DNA from: Candidatus Dojkabacteria bacterium | GTDB taxonomy: Bacteria; Patescibacteria; Dojkabacteria; SC72 | Direction: 5' to 3' | DNA length: 64,000 nucleotides | NCBI GenBank assembly: GCA_023229785.1 | Contig: JALNYV010000008.1 | Coordinates: forward strand, 1-64,000 | Shown: positions 38,621 through 45,643 of the stretch, piece by piece | Layout: every line of letters begins with the position of its first letter | How positions within the stretch are numbered: position 1 is the first letter of the stretch | Notes under the pieces: generated by a model | What the model was told of the DNA's origin: nothing | Seen by the model: the letters and a program-made list of their open reading frames with translations, nothing else | Database searches by the model: none | Made by a program: the position numbers and the translations under genes

Positions 38621-39046
38621 ATGTCTAAGGTAAAAATGGGCTGTAAAAATCCTGATAAAGCACAACGTAAACGTAAGGTATTAGTTCCAGCAAAGCCACG
38701 CCCTAAGTCTATGCGTGTGCCTTTAAAGAAAGTGAGTCCCAAACAGGCTAAGAGACTTGCTGAATTGAATAAACTCACAACAAAACTAAAAGAGTTTACC
38801 AGAGTTGGCAGTTCTAATATGTATAAATCAGAACTAAAAGGAATTAATACAGCACATATCGAGTCTCACCACATAACAGGTAGAATAGGCAAGCGATTAT
38901 TAAATCCATTCAATATCGTAATGCTTTCTGGCACACAGCATTTTATTGAACAGGCTCATATGTCTTATGAACGGAAACAGGAATTATTGGCACTTATTAA
39001 ACCGATTAGGCTAAAACAAGGTTTTATTGAGTCTGATTATGTTTGA
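38621..39046 (+). CDS. HNH-like nuclease, 141 aa
   Basis: The basic N-terminal half is Lys/Pro/Arg-rich. HIESHHITGRIGKRLLNPFN followed by an HFIEQAHM stretch fits an HNH fold: a His pair, an Asn about 10 residues on, and a His after that. I use the ATG at 38621; the longer frame from 38549 overlaps the membrane gene. NinG-like recombination nucleases also have this layout. Confidence 0.6.
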   Translation: MSKVKMGCKNPDKAQRKRKVLVPAKPRPKSMRVPLKKVSPKQAKRLAELNKLTTKLKEFTRVGSSNMYKSELKGINTAHIESHHITGRIGKRLLNPFNIVMLSGTQHFIEQAHMSYERKQELLALIKPIRLKQGFIESDYV

Positions 39047-39098
39047 TAAAATCCTATTAGCTCTATTGGATTGGAGAATTACGAATGAAATACAATAG
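39039..39098 (+). CDS. Possible 19-aa peptide
   Basis: MFDKILLALLDWRITNEIQ overlaps both neighbours. Its LLALLDW core and underlying DNA (tagctctattggattgg) recur in the peptide at 39263. It may be a leader or coupling device. Confidence 0.25.
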   Translation: MFDKILLALLDWRITNEIQ

Positions 39099-39273
39099 CA
39101 ACATCTTTTATAAAGACTGGCTAATTATTCTCGGATTAGTATTATTTGACATAGGCTTAATAGTATTTCTACCCAAATATAATCTTTGGTCTGCACCTTT
39201 AGTTGCTATTATGATTTTTGTAACTATTTGCGCTTTTATAAATGTAGAATTGAAATATTACAATGATAAATAA
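39085..39273 (+). CDS. Two-pass membrane protein, 62 aa
   Basis: Two hydrophobic stretches (WLIILGLVLFDIGLIVFL and APLVAIMIFVTICAFI) with a short loop and a small cytoplasmic tail. The function is unknown. Confidence 0.5.
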   Translation: MKYNSNIFYKDWLIILGLVLFDIGLIVFLPKYNLWSAPLVAIMIFVTICAFINVELKYYNDK

Positions 39274-39346
39274 ATTGATTGTAGCTCTATTGGATTGGGT
39301 ATGCTCCTGGTTATTGATTATTCCACCTGATAATGAGGATGAATGA
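39263..39346 (+). CDS. 27-aa hydrophobic peptide
   Basis: MINKLIVALLDWVCSWLLII then an acidic end. It overlaps the membrane gene by 11 bp and shares 17 identical bases with the 39039 peptide region, evidence of a local duplication. Confidence 0.35.
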   Translation: MINKLIVALLDWVCSWLLIIPPDNEDE

Positions 39347-39372
39347 CAGAACGTAAACAGGCAATATAATAA

Positions 39373-39795
39373 ATGACAAAAGAAATATACTTAATTGAAA
39401 AATTTTTCCGCATAACTTGTCCTGATTGCAAAGCAACACACGAATCGCCTAATTTTGCTTTAGCAAGAGCTTGGTTAAAAACACATAGAGACAATACGCC
39501 TGAATGCAGGAAAAAACATCTACTTCATAAAGGTAAAGATAAAATAGAAAATATCGAAAGACTACCTAATGGTCATATTGTTTATCGTGTGCCTGTAACC
39601 TGCCCAATATGCAAACAAACTAGGCTAGTTGGTATATCCACTAGATATATGCAACAAAAAAGATATAAACAACACCTAACATTAGATGGTATTTGTAGGC
39701 CTTGTAGAATGAAACACATAAAACCCGCTAAAAAGGGAACTAATGTATTACTATTACCAGTCGAACAAAGTGCCATAAAAAGGACTACACCTTAA
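39373..39795 (+). CDS. 140-aa zinc protein with three metal sites
   Basis: CPDCKATH, CPICKQTR and CRPCRMKH give repeated CxxC units in a basic protein. The last 20 residues are KGTNVLLLPVEQ and a basic tail. It probably binds nucleic acid. The next gene has the same style. Confidence 0.6.
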   Translation: MTKEIYLIEKFFRITCPDCKATHESPNFALARAWLKTHRDNTPECRKKHLLHKGKDKIENIERLPNGHIVYRVPVTCPICKQTRLVGISTRYMQQKRYKQHLTLDGICRPCRMKHIKPAKKGTNVLLLPVEQSAIKRTTP

Positions 39796-39796
39796 A

Positions 39797-40180
39797 ATGA
39801 CTGAATCCAAACAAGCAATATGCCGAGTTTGCAATACTGATTTTGGCGCAGACTGGAAAGCACTAGCCAAACACATCGTAAGCAAAAAGGACAAACTGCA
39901 TCGTAAGGGTAGAATATGGGCTTCTAAAGTCCTGATGAACACAAAATACCTAGATAGCAAAAAGGACTTGAACGGGAGAGTCCCTTTAACAGAACAGGAA
40001 AAGGAAAACAAACGAGACACTAAACTAGAGATAAGCGGAGAAGAAGAATTTATCAACGCCATATGTCCACATTGTAAAGTTAAATACAGAGCGAAAGTCC
40101 CGATAGAATATATAAGTTTGGAACACGTTTGGATGATAAATGAACGCTATGCGATTTATTGTAATGATTGTAGGGGGTAA
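39797..40180 (+). CDS. 127-aa zinc-finger protein
   Basis: A C2H2-type finger at the N-terminus (CRVCNTDFGADWKALAKHIV, with H after about 14 residues) is followed by a basic linker and a ribbon (CPHCKVKYRAKV ... CNDCRG). It lies 1 bp after the previous gene. DNA binding is likely. Confidence 0.6.
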   Translation: MTESKQAICRVCNTDFGADWKALAKHIVSKKDKLHRKGRIWASKVLMNTKYLDSKKDLNGRVPLTEQEKENKRDTKLEISGEEEFINAICPHCKVKYRAKVPIEYISLEHVWMINERYAIYCNDCRG

Positions 40181-40186
40181 AATAAT

Positions 40187-40309
40187 ATGAATTGTCCAAA
40201 ATGTAATATCAAAATGGTTAATCAAAGTAAAATAAACGGATTTGCTAAATATTATAAATGCCCTAAATGTGGACATAAAGTATATCGGCTAATCAAACAT
40301 ACTTCATAA
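40187..40309 (+). CDS. 40-aa zinc-ribbon peptide
   Basis: MNCPKCNIKMVNQSKINGFA followed by CPKCGHKVYRL is a minimal C4 ribbon like those at 18835 and 25053. The repeated use of this element in different units suggests regulatory or RNA-binding peptides. Confidence 0.6.
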   Translation: MNCPKCNIKMVNQSKINGFAKYYKCPKCGHKVYRLIKHTS

Positions 40310-40329
40310 ATAACTGTAGGAGTTAAGGA

Positions 40330-40527
40330 ATGACCACAAAAACACCCGAAAAGACAATAGAGATATTGAAACTCGTTGCAGAAGGCAACACAGAGATTGA
40401 AGTAGGCGAGATAGTACATTTATCACAATCTGGCGTTAAAAGCCGAATAGCACGTGCCATAGACGAACATAAGGCGGTAAACACTATGAACTTAGTCTAT
40501 AAATTGACTAAAGAAGGTGTGTTATGA
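40330..40527 (+). CDS. LuxR/GerE-type HTH protein, 65 aa
   Basis: The sequence EILKLVAEGNTEIEVGEIVH then LSQSGVKSRIARAID fits the LuxR-type helix-turn-helix, with the typical ...LVAEGNTN.EIA..L..S..TVK..., and no receiver or ligand domain. It may be a transcription factor for the right arm. It overlaps the next gene by ATGA. Confidence 0.7.
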   Translation: MTTKTPEKTIEILKLVAEGNTEIEVGEIVHLSQSGVKSRIARAIDEHKAVNTMNLVYKLTKEGVL

Positions 40528-40841
40528 AATACAAAATACTCGTTCAAGATATATCAGACGCAGTAGTAGACAAAGCCCACTATAAAGAAGTAGAGGGTGA
40601 ACCACTCACTATAAAAGAGTTCCCAGAACTCAAACTTGCTATCAGACAAGAAACTGAAACTTTAGAATCCGACTGGCAGATAACAGAACTTGTTACCGGA
40701 ATGGGTTTGGGACAAGCTAAAATGTCACGACAAGGTGCAATATTGAGTGTTCGGGCTAAGATTAAGAAACTAGGGATTAAATACGTGTTGAAGTTATTGG
40801 AGACTAATAAGAGTAAGTACGGAGTGGCAAATGGAGAATGA
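40524..40841 (+). CDS. 105-aa protein following LuxR-like gene
   Basis: A beta-rich start (MKYKILVQDISDAVVDKAHY) is followed by a helical end (SRQGAILSVRAKIKKLGIKY). The last part reappears as a remnant at 41308. It could be a partner of the HTH protein. The family is not recognised. Confidence 0.5.
   Translation: MKYKILVQDISDAVVDKAHYKEVEGEPLTIKEFPELKLAIRQETETLESDWQITELVTGMGLGQAKMSRQGAILSVRAKIKKLGIKYVLKLLETNKSKYGVANGE
40798..40833 (+). repeat. Direct repeat flanking the membrane gene, left copy
   Basis: The 36-base stretch at the end of the 105-aa gene recurs at 41308-41343 with 3 mismatches by hand count, flanking the 158-aa membrane-protein gene. The pair may mark a duplication or insertion. 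Confidence 0.6.
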
Positions 40842-41307
40842 ATTAACGGCTGTTCTGCTATCTAATTACTTTGGTATATCAAGTAAATTAGTAGGCTACC
40901 TTGCTGTTGTGATATTTTTAATCGCATTTAATATTAGTTGCTCAATATATTCTAAAAGCCCTTTACTTGGATTTATACTAACTCCGATAGTAATAATTGG
41001 CGGTATTTTAATGGGTTTAATACCTGTATGGATAGGATTTACTGCTATATTTCCATTAGCCTACTATATATTTATTGGAAACTCACAACCTGAAACTACC
41101 GAAGAAACTAAAATACCTTATTGGGAAGAATATGGCAATAACATCAAGCAAGCCTACAAAGCAAAATTTGGCGGTAATAATCCAGAGTTTGCTAGTGAAG
41201 TAGATAACCACATTCGAGTAATGATACACAATGGCAAAGGATTCACAAATACACTTGCCTATGATTGGCTTAAACGAATGGATAAATTTACAGAATCTAA
41301 AAATTGA
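40831..41307 (+). CDS. Membrane protein with soluble C-terminal domain, 158 aa
   Basis: Three hydrophobic helices lie at about residues 19-36, 46-65 and 66-82. The C-terminal 70 residues are soluble and acidic (ETTEETKIPYWEEYGNNIKQ). It overlaps the previous gene end by 11 bp and is bracketed by 36-bp direct repeats, suggesting insertion into the locus. The function is unknown. Confidence 0.55.
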   Translation: MENELTAVLLSNYFGISSKLVGYLAVVIFLIAFNISCSIYSKSPLLGFILTPIVIIGGILMGLIPVWIGFTAIFPLAYYIFIGNSQPETTEETKIPYWEEYGNNIKQAYKAKFGGNNPEFASEVDNHIRVMIHNGKGFTNTLAYDWLKRMDKFTESKN

Positions 41308-41343
41308 TGGAAACTAATAAGAGTAAATACGGGGTGGCAAATG
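41308..41343 (+). repeat. Direct repeat flanking the membrane gene, right copy
   Basis: The sequence matches 40798-40833 at 33 of 36 bases, including the ribosome-binding and start region (GGGGTGGCAAATG). It supplies the start for the 73-aa gene. Confidence 0.6.
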
Positions 41344-41562
41344 AAACGTAAACTATTTAATCCAAATCCAACCTTTTATGATTATTATGGGCGTAATCCT
41401 ACAATAGAAGAGGCATTACTTTTTCAGAGAAAGCTAGGTGAATATAAAAGAAAACCATTATCTCCAAAACTACTAGATTATATGATTGAACTAGCTGAAA
41501 ATAGCATATTGACAGATGAAGAATATGAAGAAAGGCATCAATCAAGGGTAGATTTTAAATGA
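41341..41562 (+). CDS. 73-aa protein
   Basis: The protein is basic at the start (MKRKLFNPNPTFYDYYGRNP) and has a helical core (IEEALLFQRKLGEYKRK). It is coupled by ATGA to the winged-helix gene. The function is unknown. Confidence 0.5.
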   Translation: MKRKLFNPNPTFYDYYGRNPTIEEALLFQRKLGEYKRKPLSPKLLDYMIELAENSILTDEEYEERHQSRVDFK

Positions 41563-41906
41563 CAGAACAAAAACCTGATTTAAAACAAAGCGTATTACAA
41601 ATCCTCTTAAACCACAAAGGCAAAGAGAACGCCATAACAGGCAAGAACCTAGCCCAGAGACTTAATCAAAAAGACACCCGTAAAATCAGGCTCTTAATAG
41701 AAGAGCTAATCGAAGAAGGATATGCGATTTGCTCAACGCCTCACCCACCACACGGATATTTTCTAGCGGTTAGTTACCAGGATGTTTCAGAAGCCCTCAA
41801 AATACTACGGAACGGATATGCGCTTTCATTACTACACCACTATAAGAATTTAAAACGTGCTGGATTTAATACGTTCTCTGGACAAATCCCGATGTTTAAA
41901 ATGTAA
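41559..41906 (+). CDS. Winged-helix-like protein, 115 aa
   Basis: Residues 8-75 (LKQSVLQILLNHKGKENAIT, GKNLAQRLNQKDTRKIRLLI, EELIEEGYAICSTPHPPHGY) are a standard winged-helix DNA-binding order with wing GYFLAV. The C-terminal 40 residues are helical. It is probably a regulator or replication protein. The stop is followed by the promoter at 41923. Confidence 0.65.
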   Translation: MTEQKPDLKQSVLQILLNHKGKENAITGKNLAQRLNQKDTRKIRLLIEELIEEGYAICSTPHPPHGYFLAVSYQDVSEALKILRNGYALSLLHHYKNLKRAGFNTFSGQIPMFKM

Positions 41907-41922
41907 CATTTTCTAAAAACTA

Positions 41923-41952
41923 TTGACAAGGGATAATAAGGGATGTTAATAT
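41923..41952 (+). promoter_or_regulatory. Sigma70 promoter, possibly leaderless transcript
   Basis: TTGACA (41923-41928) is 18 bp from TAATAT (41947-41952). The ATG of the next gene at 41958 lies where transcription should start and has no ribosome site. Confidence 0.65.
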
Positions 41953-41957
41953 AAGGT

Positions 41958-42392
41958 ATGAGTACAGAACGATATTTTAATCCAAACTATGTAACATTTA
42001 CTTGTCAAGATTGTGGCACGTTTTTTAAAGCTATTCAGGGTAGTAAGCAACGCTATTGCGAAAAATGTCTTTTGAGAAAAGTGAAACAAGGTAGACCTAA
42101 GAAAAAACCATCCACCCTAACCTCAAGTGGCTCTAGGGTAGTGAGTACAATGAGTAGTAAATCTGATACAGAACGGCTACTGGATGGTGGTGCTGATATA
42201 GTTCAAAAACGAGAACAAACATCTAAAAACGTAAGGAATGAAGGTCTAAATCCTTCTATCAGCACTAAAAAAGACTTAACCTCTAACCAAAAGACAAAGG
42301 TACATTCTCTTGTAAAGGCAGCGCACGAAGCAAAAGAAAATAAAGTTGTGGGGTTTTCTAAAGATACCCAAACAGGTAAAAGGGATAAATAA
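41958..42392 (+). CDS. 144-aa zinc-finger protein
   Basis: An N-terminal finger (CQDCGTFFKAIQGSKQRYCE then KC) is followed by a long Ser/Thr/Lys-rich linker with no visible fold and a helical end. The promoter suggests a leaderless mRNA. The basic linker may contact DNA or RNA. The family is not recognised. Confidence 0.6.
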   Translation: MSTERYFNPNYVTFTCQDCGTFFKAIQGSKQRYCEKCLLRKVKQGRPKKKPSTLTSSGSRVVSTMSSKSDTERLLDGGADIVQKREQTSKNVRNEGLNPSISTKKDLTSNQKTKVHSLVKAAHEAKENKVVGFSKDTQTGKRDK

Positions 42393-42394
42393 AA

Positions 42395-42571
42395 ATGACA
42401 AATGAAGAAACCAGAAAACTAGCGGAAGAACACTGGAAATACACCGAACAGATATTTAAACTTTGTGGAGAAACTGAATCTAATTTGAAGAAACTCCACT
42501 ACGTTTATGTGGAATCAGGAGTCCATATGGCAAAACACGAAAGAGAGTCAAATAAGTTAAAGGAGAAATAA
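42395..42571 (+). CDS. 58-aa phage-type HW protein
   Basis: MTNEETRKLAEEHWKYTEQI is a start shared by many phage proteins of unknown role (KLAEEHW.Y). The helical second half (HYVYVESGVHMAKHERESNK) has His residues that may bind metal. AAGGAG follows for the next gene. Confidence 0.6.
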   Translation: MTNEETRKLAEEHWKYTEQIFKLCGETESNLKKLHYVYVESGVHMAKHERESNKLKEK

Positions 42572-42574
42572 ATA

Positions 42575-42765
42575 ATGGGTAATTATTGTCTTAGCGAAAA
42601 ACACTTCAAATACTGCGATACCACACCAAAAAAACAACAGAAATAGTAGAATTTGCCTCACGTAATGGCGCAAACCCTAGTAGCGGAATAATGGAATTAG
42701 TACGCCCTAATTGTGAACTTAACCCTGATACTTGTGGACATTGTTTAGTAGAACCAAAACAATAA
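42575..42765 (+). CDS. 63-aa Cys-containing protein read by -1 frameshift
   Basis: ATG 42575 opens a 23-codon frame ending at 42646. A run of seven A (42628-42634) in CCA AAA AAA C is a slippery site, and reading -1 there gives TTEIVEFASRNGANPSSGIM and on to PDTCGHCLVEPKQ, ending at 42765. It either uses programmed frameshifting or has a homopolymer error. The product has four to five Cys. Confidence 0.55.
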
Positions 42766-42769
42766 GTCC

Positions 42770-43055
42770 TTGAGAGAACATTAAGAATTGAAAATCGCTG
42801 CGGTGTAGGTAGCACCTGCGGAAAGCAGAGAGCTAGGGCGGGACTAGCCAGCGACCTTGATTGGAAGCCGAACCATCTGAAAGGGGTTCAGCAACGAACA
42901 TTAGCCCACTCGATAGGGCAGACCTGAATCAAAGGTTTCCAGTCAAGGCGAGAAGCCACCCGTAAGACCCGCTATGGCGGTGAGTTAGAGGGCAGAACGG
43001 ACTGTGATAGTAGACAAAATAGATAGGGGCTATCTTCTGGCTATTGGCTTCTCAA
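42770..43055 (+). ncRNA. Candidate structured RNA of four or more helices, 286 bases
   Basis: This is gene-free between the frameshifted gene and the RHH promoter. Paired blocks: TCGCTG (42795-42800) with CAGCGA (42849-42854), enclosing GCTAG/CTAGC; a 12-bp helix CCTTGATTGGAA (42855-42866) with TTCCAGTCAAGG (42937-42948), enclosing GGTTCAG/CTGAATC and GCCC/GGGC; and GAGAAGCC (42950-42957) with GGCTTCTC (43046-43053), enclosing CCGC/GCGG and AGATAG/CTATCT. The helices are contiguous. No group I core was found. It has the order RNA then RHH then HNH gene. It may be a new class or a relative of IscB-type guide RNA, though no RuvC gene is near. Confidence 0.65.
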
Positions 43056-43061
43056 CTTAAT

Positions 43062-43090
43062 TTGACTTTTCTATCAGTTAGATATACAAT
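43062..43090 (+). promoter_or_regulatory. Sigma70 promoter for RHH/HNH genes
   Basis: TTGACT (43062-43067) is 17 bp from TACAAT (43085-43090). The ATG at 43097 is at the predicted start, again without a ribosome site. Confidence 0.65.
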
Positions 43091-43096
43091 AGATAT

Positions 43097-43234
43097 ATGA
43101 ATACAAAAGCATTTATATTAAGACTTTCACCGGAACTCAGGGCACGCCTTGAGGAACAGGCTACCGAAAAGGGACTAACTTTGACAGCCTACATCCGTAT
43201 GATTCTCACTGAAAAAGCCAGGTTGGGCAAATGA
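43097..43234 (+). CDS. RHH (Arc/CopG-like) DNA-binding protein, 45 aa
   Basis: The sequence MNTKAFILRLSPELRARLEE followed by QATEKGLTLTAYIRMILTEK fits the ribbon-helix-helix pattern, strand (AFILRL), helix A and helix B. It overlaps the HNH gene by ATGA. It may repress its own promoter and so control the endonuclease gene. Confidence 0.75.
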   Translation: MNTKAFILRLSPELRARLEEQATEKGLTLTAYIRMILTEKARLGK

Positions 43235-43734
43235 CAACTATTCAGGAATTAAAAGAAGCCCGTTCCATAGCACATTTTTTATCCAACATTGAAATCAATG
43301 ATGATGATAAGTGCTGGAATTGGCAAGGCTCTATAAATCACGCAGGTTATGGAATATTTTATTTGTTAAAAAACAAAATCAGAGCGCATCGGTTTTCATT
43401 TGAGTTATTTAAATGTTTCATTCCTGATGGTTTAACCGTTGACCATCTTTGTTTTAATAAGAAATGTGTTAATCCTAGGCACCTTGAATCTGTAACTCTA
43501 ATAGAGAACATAAGACGAGGAAATGGGAAAATATTCCAAAGTCACAAAGTAAAAAACAATTCTATAAACCATAGGAAACGTGATTCTATAACCCATTGTC
43601 CACAAGGTCATCCCTACTCGTCTGATAATACCTATCGGATTGGTAACCATCGGATGTGCAGGGCTTGCCAAAGACTACGCCATAGAAATAGTTATAGGGT
43701 AAAACACCCACTAGCTATCTGGCGAATACCTTAA
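43231..43734 (+). CDS. HNH homing endonuclease, 167 aa
   Basis: The HNH core is CWNWQGSINHAGYGIF ... RAHRFSFELFKCFIPDGLTV then DHLCFNKKCVNPRHLESVTL. The His, Asn and His residues (DHLC, NP.H) match free-standing phage HNH enzymes. A second zinc unit follows (CPQGHPYSSDNTY ... CRACQRLRHRNSY). It sits after the RHH gene, so it is probably a self-spreading element. Confidence 0.85.
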   Translation: MTTIQELKEARSIAHFLSNIEINDDDKCWNWQGSINHAGYGIFYLLKNKIRAHRFSFELFKCFIPDGLTVDHLCFNKKCVNPRHLESVTLIENIRRGNGKIFQSHKVKNNSINHRKRDSITHCPQGHPYSSDNTYRIGNHRMCRACQRLRHRNSYRVKHPLAIWRIP

Positions 43735-43832
43735 CACCGCCCTGCTGAATAAAAGGAGGAAAAGATGACAAAGGAACAGGAATATGCAAGTGTGGTCATT
43801 TTAAATCACAACATTATTTTGGTGACAGAACT

Positions 43833-44372
43833 ATGGATACTTATTGCACAGTAGAAGGATGCAAATGTAGACAATTAGATTTATCCAGTTATTTCAAATC
43901 CCCACCAACACCGGAACTCAGGGAGAAGATACACATACCAGAATCGGAATTAACTAGGATAACAGTGGTAGTTTTTGAGTGGCTAAAACAAGTATATCGA
44001 AACAATGATTGGGATTCTCCAAGTGAATCAATGGGAGAGGATTCTAGAGAGTTAACTCTTTTATTAATACCCATAATCCTCTCTCTTCTCCCCATTCTCT
44101 CTCAAGCCGAGAGGGAGAAAGAAAGACGGATAAAAGGCTGGTCGTATCCGGTAGATGAAAGGGTGACGTATTTTGATAAATCCGGCGATGTAGACGAGGC
44201 TGTAATGGCAAATACCAATGTTCACATGGAATCCATGAGTGATGAGGGTTTAATGCTGATTATGGATAACGGTAAAAAGAGTTGGCATTTTTATATAGGC
44301 TCGGTTTCAGGTAGGGCAAAAGTTCATATTCTACTACAAGAAGATAATGACTCGGAAGGGTTTGAAAAGTAA
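43833..44372 (+). CDS. 179-aa protein with upstream zinc half in another frame
   Basis: The frame from ATG 43833 starts MDTYCTVEGCKCRQLD and has no ribosome site. Directly upstream in this frame lies CKCGHFKSQHYFGDRT without a start. A good AAAGGAGG site and ATG (43765, MTKEQEYASV...) are in another frame, ending at 43854. A -1 shift joining them would make one protein with CKCGH...CTVEGCKC. The C-terminal part has a repeat of the LPILSQAEREKER block. Confidence 0.55.
   Translation: MDTYCTVEGCKCRQLDLSSYFKSPPTPELREKIHIPESELTRITVVVFEWLKQVYRNNDWDSPSESMGEDSRELTLLLIPIILSLLPILSQAEREKERRIKGWSYPVDERVTYFDKSGDVDEAVMANTNVHMESMSDEGLMLIMDNGKKSWHFYIGSVSGRAKVHILLQEDNDSEGFEK
44086..44127 (+). repeat. 42-bp imperfect palindromic repeat, copy 1
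   Basis: The sequence with TCTCCC ... CTCTC aagcc GAGAG ... GGGAGA recurs at 44684-44725 with 2 mismatches (40/42). Both copies lie in coding sequence and give the peptide LPxLSQAEREKER. It could be a mobile palindrome or duplicated domain. Confidence 0.6.
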
Positions 44373-44400
44373 CTCCCCGAATGGGGAATAGGAGGGCTAA

Positions 44401-44934
44401 ATGAAAGAGCAGGAAATCGAGAAACTAGCACACGACCTAGATACATATCACCAATTAGTAAAAGGTAAATATTCAATGAAGAATTTAGCCTATGAAATTA
44501 TTGAAACTATGGGTTATCACAAATCTCCGCCAGCACCGGAAGGGGTGAGGGAGATATTGGAAGATGCTAAGTCAATCCTTGCAGACCAGCTAGGCGACTG
44601 GATAAGCGTCACTATTACCTATATTCCTATACATTTACAGCCAATCGCTCAACTCTATGACCGTATTCAAGAAGCAGTTGAACTTCTCCCCGTTCTCTCT
44701 CAAGCCGAGAGGGAGAAGGAAAGACAAAAAGGTTATCAGGAAGGTTATGATAAAGGCTTTGTAGCCGATTTAGAGCGTTCCTTCATCCAGCCCCTCTATG
44801 ACAAACTGGAAGAGGAAAACAAAAGGCTGAACGATGAAAGAACTGAATTACAAGTAAAACTAACATGGTTACAGTTCGATAACTCTCAGTTGAAGCAAGA
44901 ACTGGAACGGGTTAGGAAAGAGACGGCGCAATAA
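44401..44934 (+). CDS. 177-aa coiled-coil protein
   Basis: The C-terminal 60 residues are a coiled coil (LYDKLEEENKRLNDERTELQ and on). The N-terminal half has a helical domain (EKLAHDLDTYHQLVKGKYSM). It shares the middle repeat with the previous protein, so the two are partly paralogous. It may be structural or regulatory. Confidence 0.55.
   Translation: MKEQEIEKLAHDLDTYHQLVKGKYSMKNLAYEIIETMGYHKSPPAPEGVREILEDAKSILADQLGDWISVTITYIPIHLQPIAQLYDRIQEAVELLPVLSQAEREKERQKGYQEGYDKGFVADLERSFIQPLYDKLEEENKRLNDERTELQVKLTWLQFDNSQLKQELERVRKETAQ
44684..44725 (+). repeat. 42-bp imperfect palindromic repeat, copy 2
   Basis: This matches 44086-44127 in sequence and frame; see that entry. Confidence 0.6.
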
Positions 44935-44961
44935 AATCCTGAAAGAAATTGGAGAGTAAAG

Positions 44962-45231
44962 ATGAAACCACCTGAAGAACTTATGAAAGAATCCTTAGCC
45001 AAATGGGGCGAAGAGTCTCAATTAGATATGGTCATCGAAGAGTGCGCAGAACTTATTGACGCAATCCAGAAACTACGCAGAGAGCGAGTTACTTACAAAA
45101 AGGTAGTAGAGGAAGGTGTTGACGTAGAATTATGCCTTGAGCAATTAAAAATGATAATGAATGACCGTGTTGAATGGGAGTCAAAACGGAAAGAAAAACT
45201 TGACCGCCTTGAAAAGTTACTGGCGCATTGA
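44962..45231 (+). CDS. MazG-like nucleotide pyrophosphohydrolase, 89 aa
   Basis: The fold fits the all-alpha NTP-PPase family: LDMVIEECAELIDAIQKLRR is helix 1 with EECAE metal ligands, and VEEGVDVELCLEQLKMIM is helix 2 with ExxD. These enzymes cut non-canonical NTPs or ppGpp and are common in phages, where they blunt host starvation signals. No second domain is present. Confidence 0.7.
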   Translation: MKPPEELMKESLAKWGEESQLDMVIEECAELIDAIQKLRRERVTYKKVVEEGVDVELCLEQLKMIMNDRVEWESKRKEKLDRLEKLLAH

Positions 45232-45296
45232 GTTCTCGTTGAGTAAGGAATGACCCACAAGATAGCCGATGGCCTGGAGTTCGCAAAGGAGGGGAA

Positions 45297-45572
45297 ATGG
45301 CCAAATTAACATTAACTAAAAAGGAAATTAACGCAGTTTTCCTTAATGACTTCGATGATGAGGCACTTGGCAAGGTTGTTAAAAGTTTGATGGCTAATAT
45401 TGTGACTACGAGTGATGAACAGGGTAAGACCTTTATTTTATCGGCGGCAATGGTATTGTGCCAAGTAGCTCATAAAACAAACGCAGACACCATGAAAGTT
45501 ACAGTTGATGGGCTGAGAAATAAAGGTAACGATTTCGGTAACTGGACTGTAACCATTAAAAAGATAAAATAA
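45297..45572 (+). CDS. 91-aa protein
   Basis: The frame has an AAAGGAGGGG ribosome site. LTKKEINAVFLNDFDDEALG then SAAMVLCQVAHKTNADTMKV is a helical pattern and ends with strands (NWTVTIKKIK). It resembles small phage early proteins. No family is recognised. Confidence 0.5.
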   Translation: MAKLTLTKKEINAVFLNDFDDEALGKVVKSLMANIVTTSDEQGKTFILSAAMVLCQVAHKTNADTMKVTVDGLRNKGNDFGNWTVTIKKIK

Positions 45573-45592
45573 TTCCCGCCCATAAGGAGAAT

Positions 45593-45643
45593 ATGAGCGA
45601 CCTGCCCCCTATAAGCGATGATGTAAAAAGGGATTATAAATGA
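45593..45643 (+). CDS. Possible 16-aa leader peptide
   Basis: MSDLPPISDDVKRDYK has an AAGGAGA site and its stop overlaps the next ATG. It may only couple translation. Confidence 0.25.
   Translation: MSDLPPISDDVKRDYK

Noticed and set aside
42770..43055. Group I intron
   Set aside because: I found no paired GACTA/TAGTC core or split exon, and the flanking genes are complete; the helices do not follow the P3-P9 order.
42770..43734. IscB/TnpB guide-RNA system
   Set aside because: The adjacent ORF is a small HNH_3 protein with no RuvC parts, so a guided nuclease is not supported, though a related RNA was not excluded.
45250..45310. 19-codon frame MTHKIADG... before the 91-aa gene
   Set aside because: It overlaps the ribosome site and start of the next gene, has no motif and is better read as untranslated leader.
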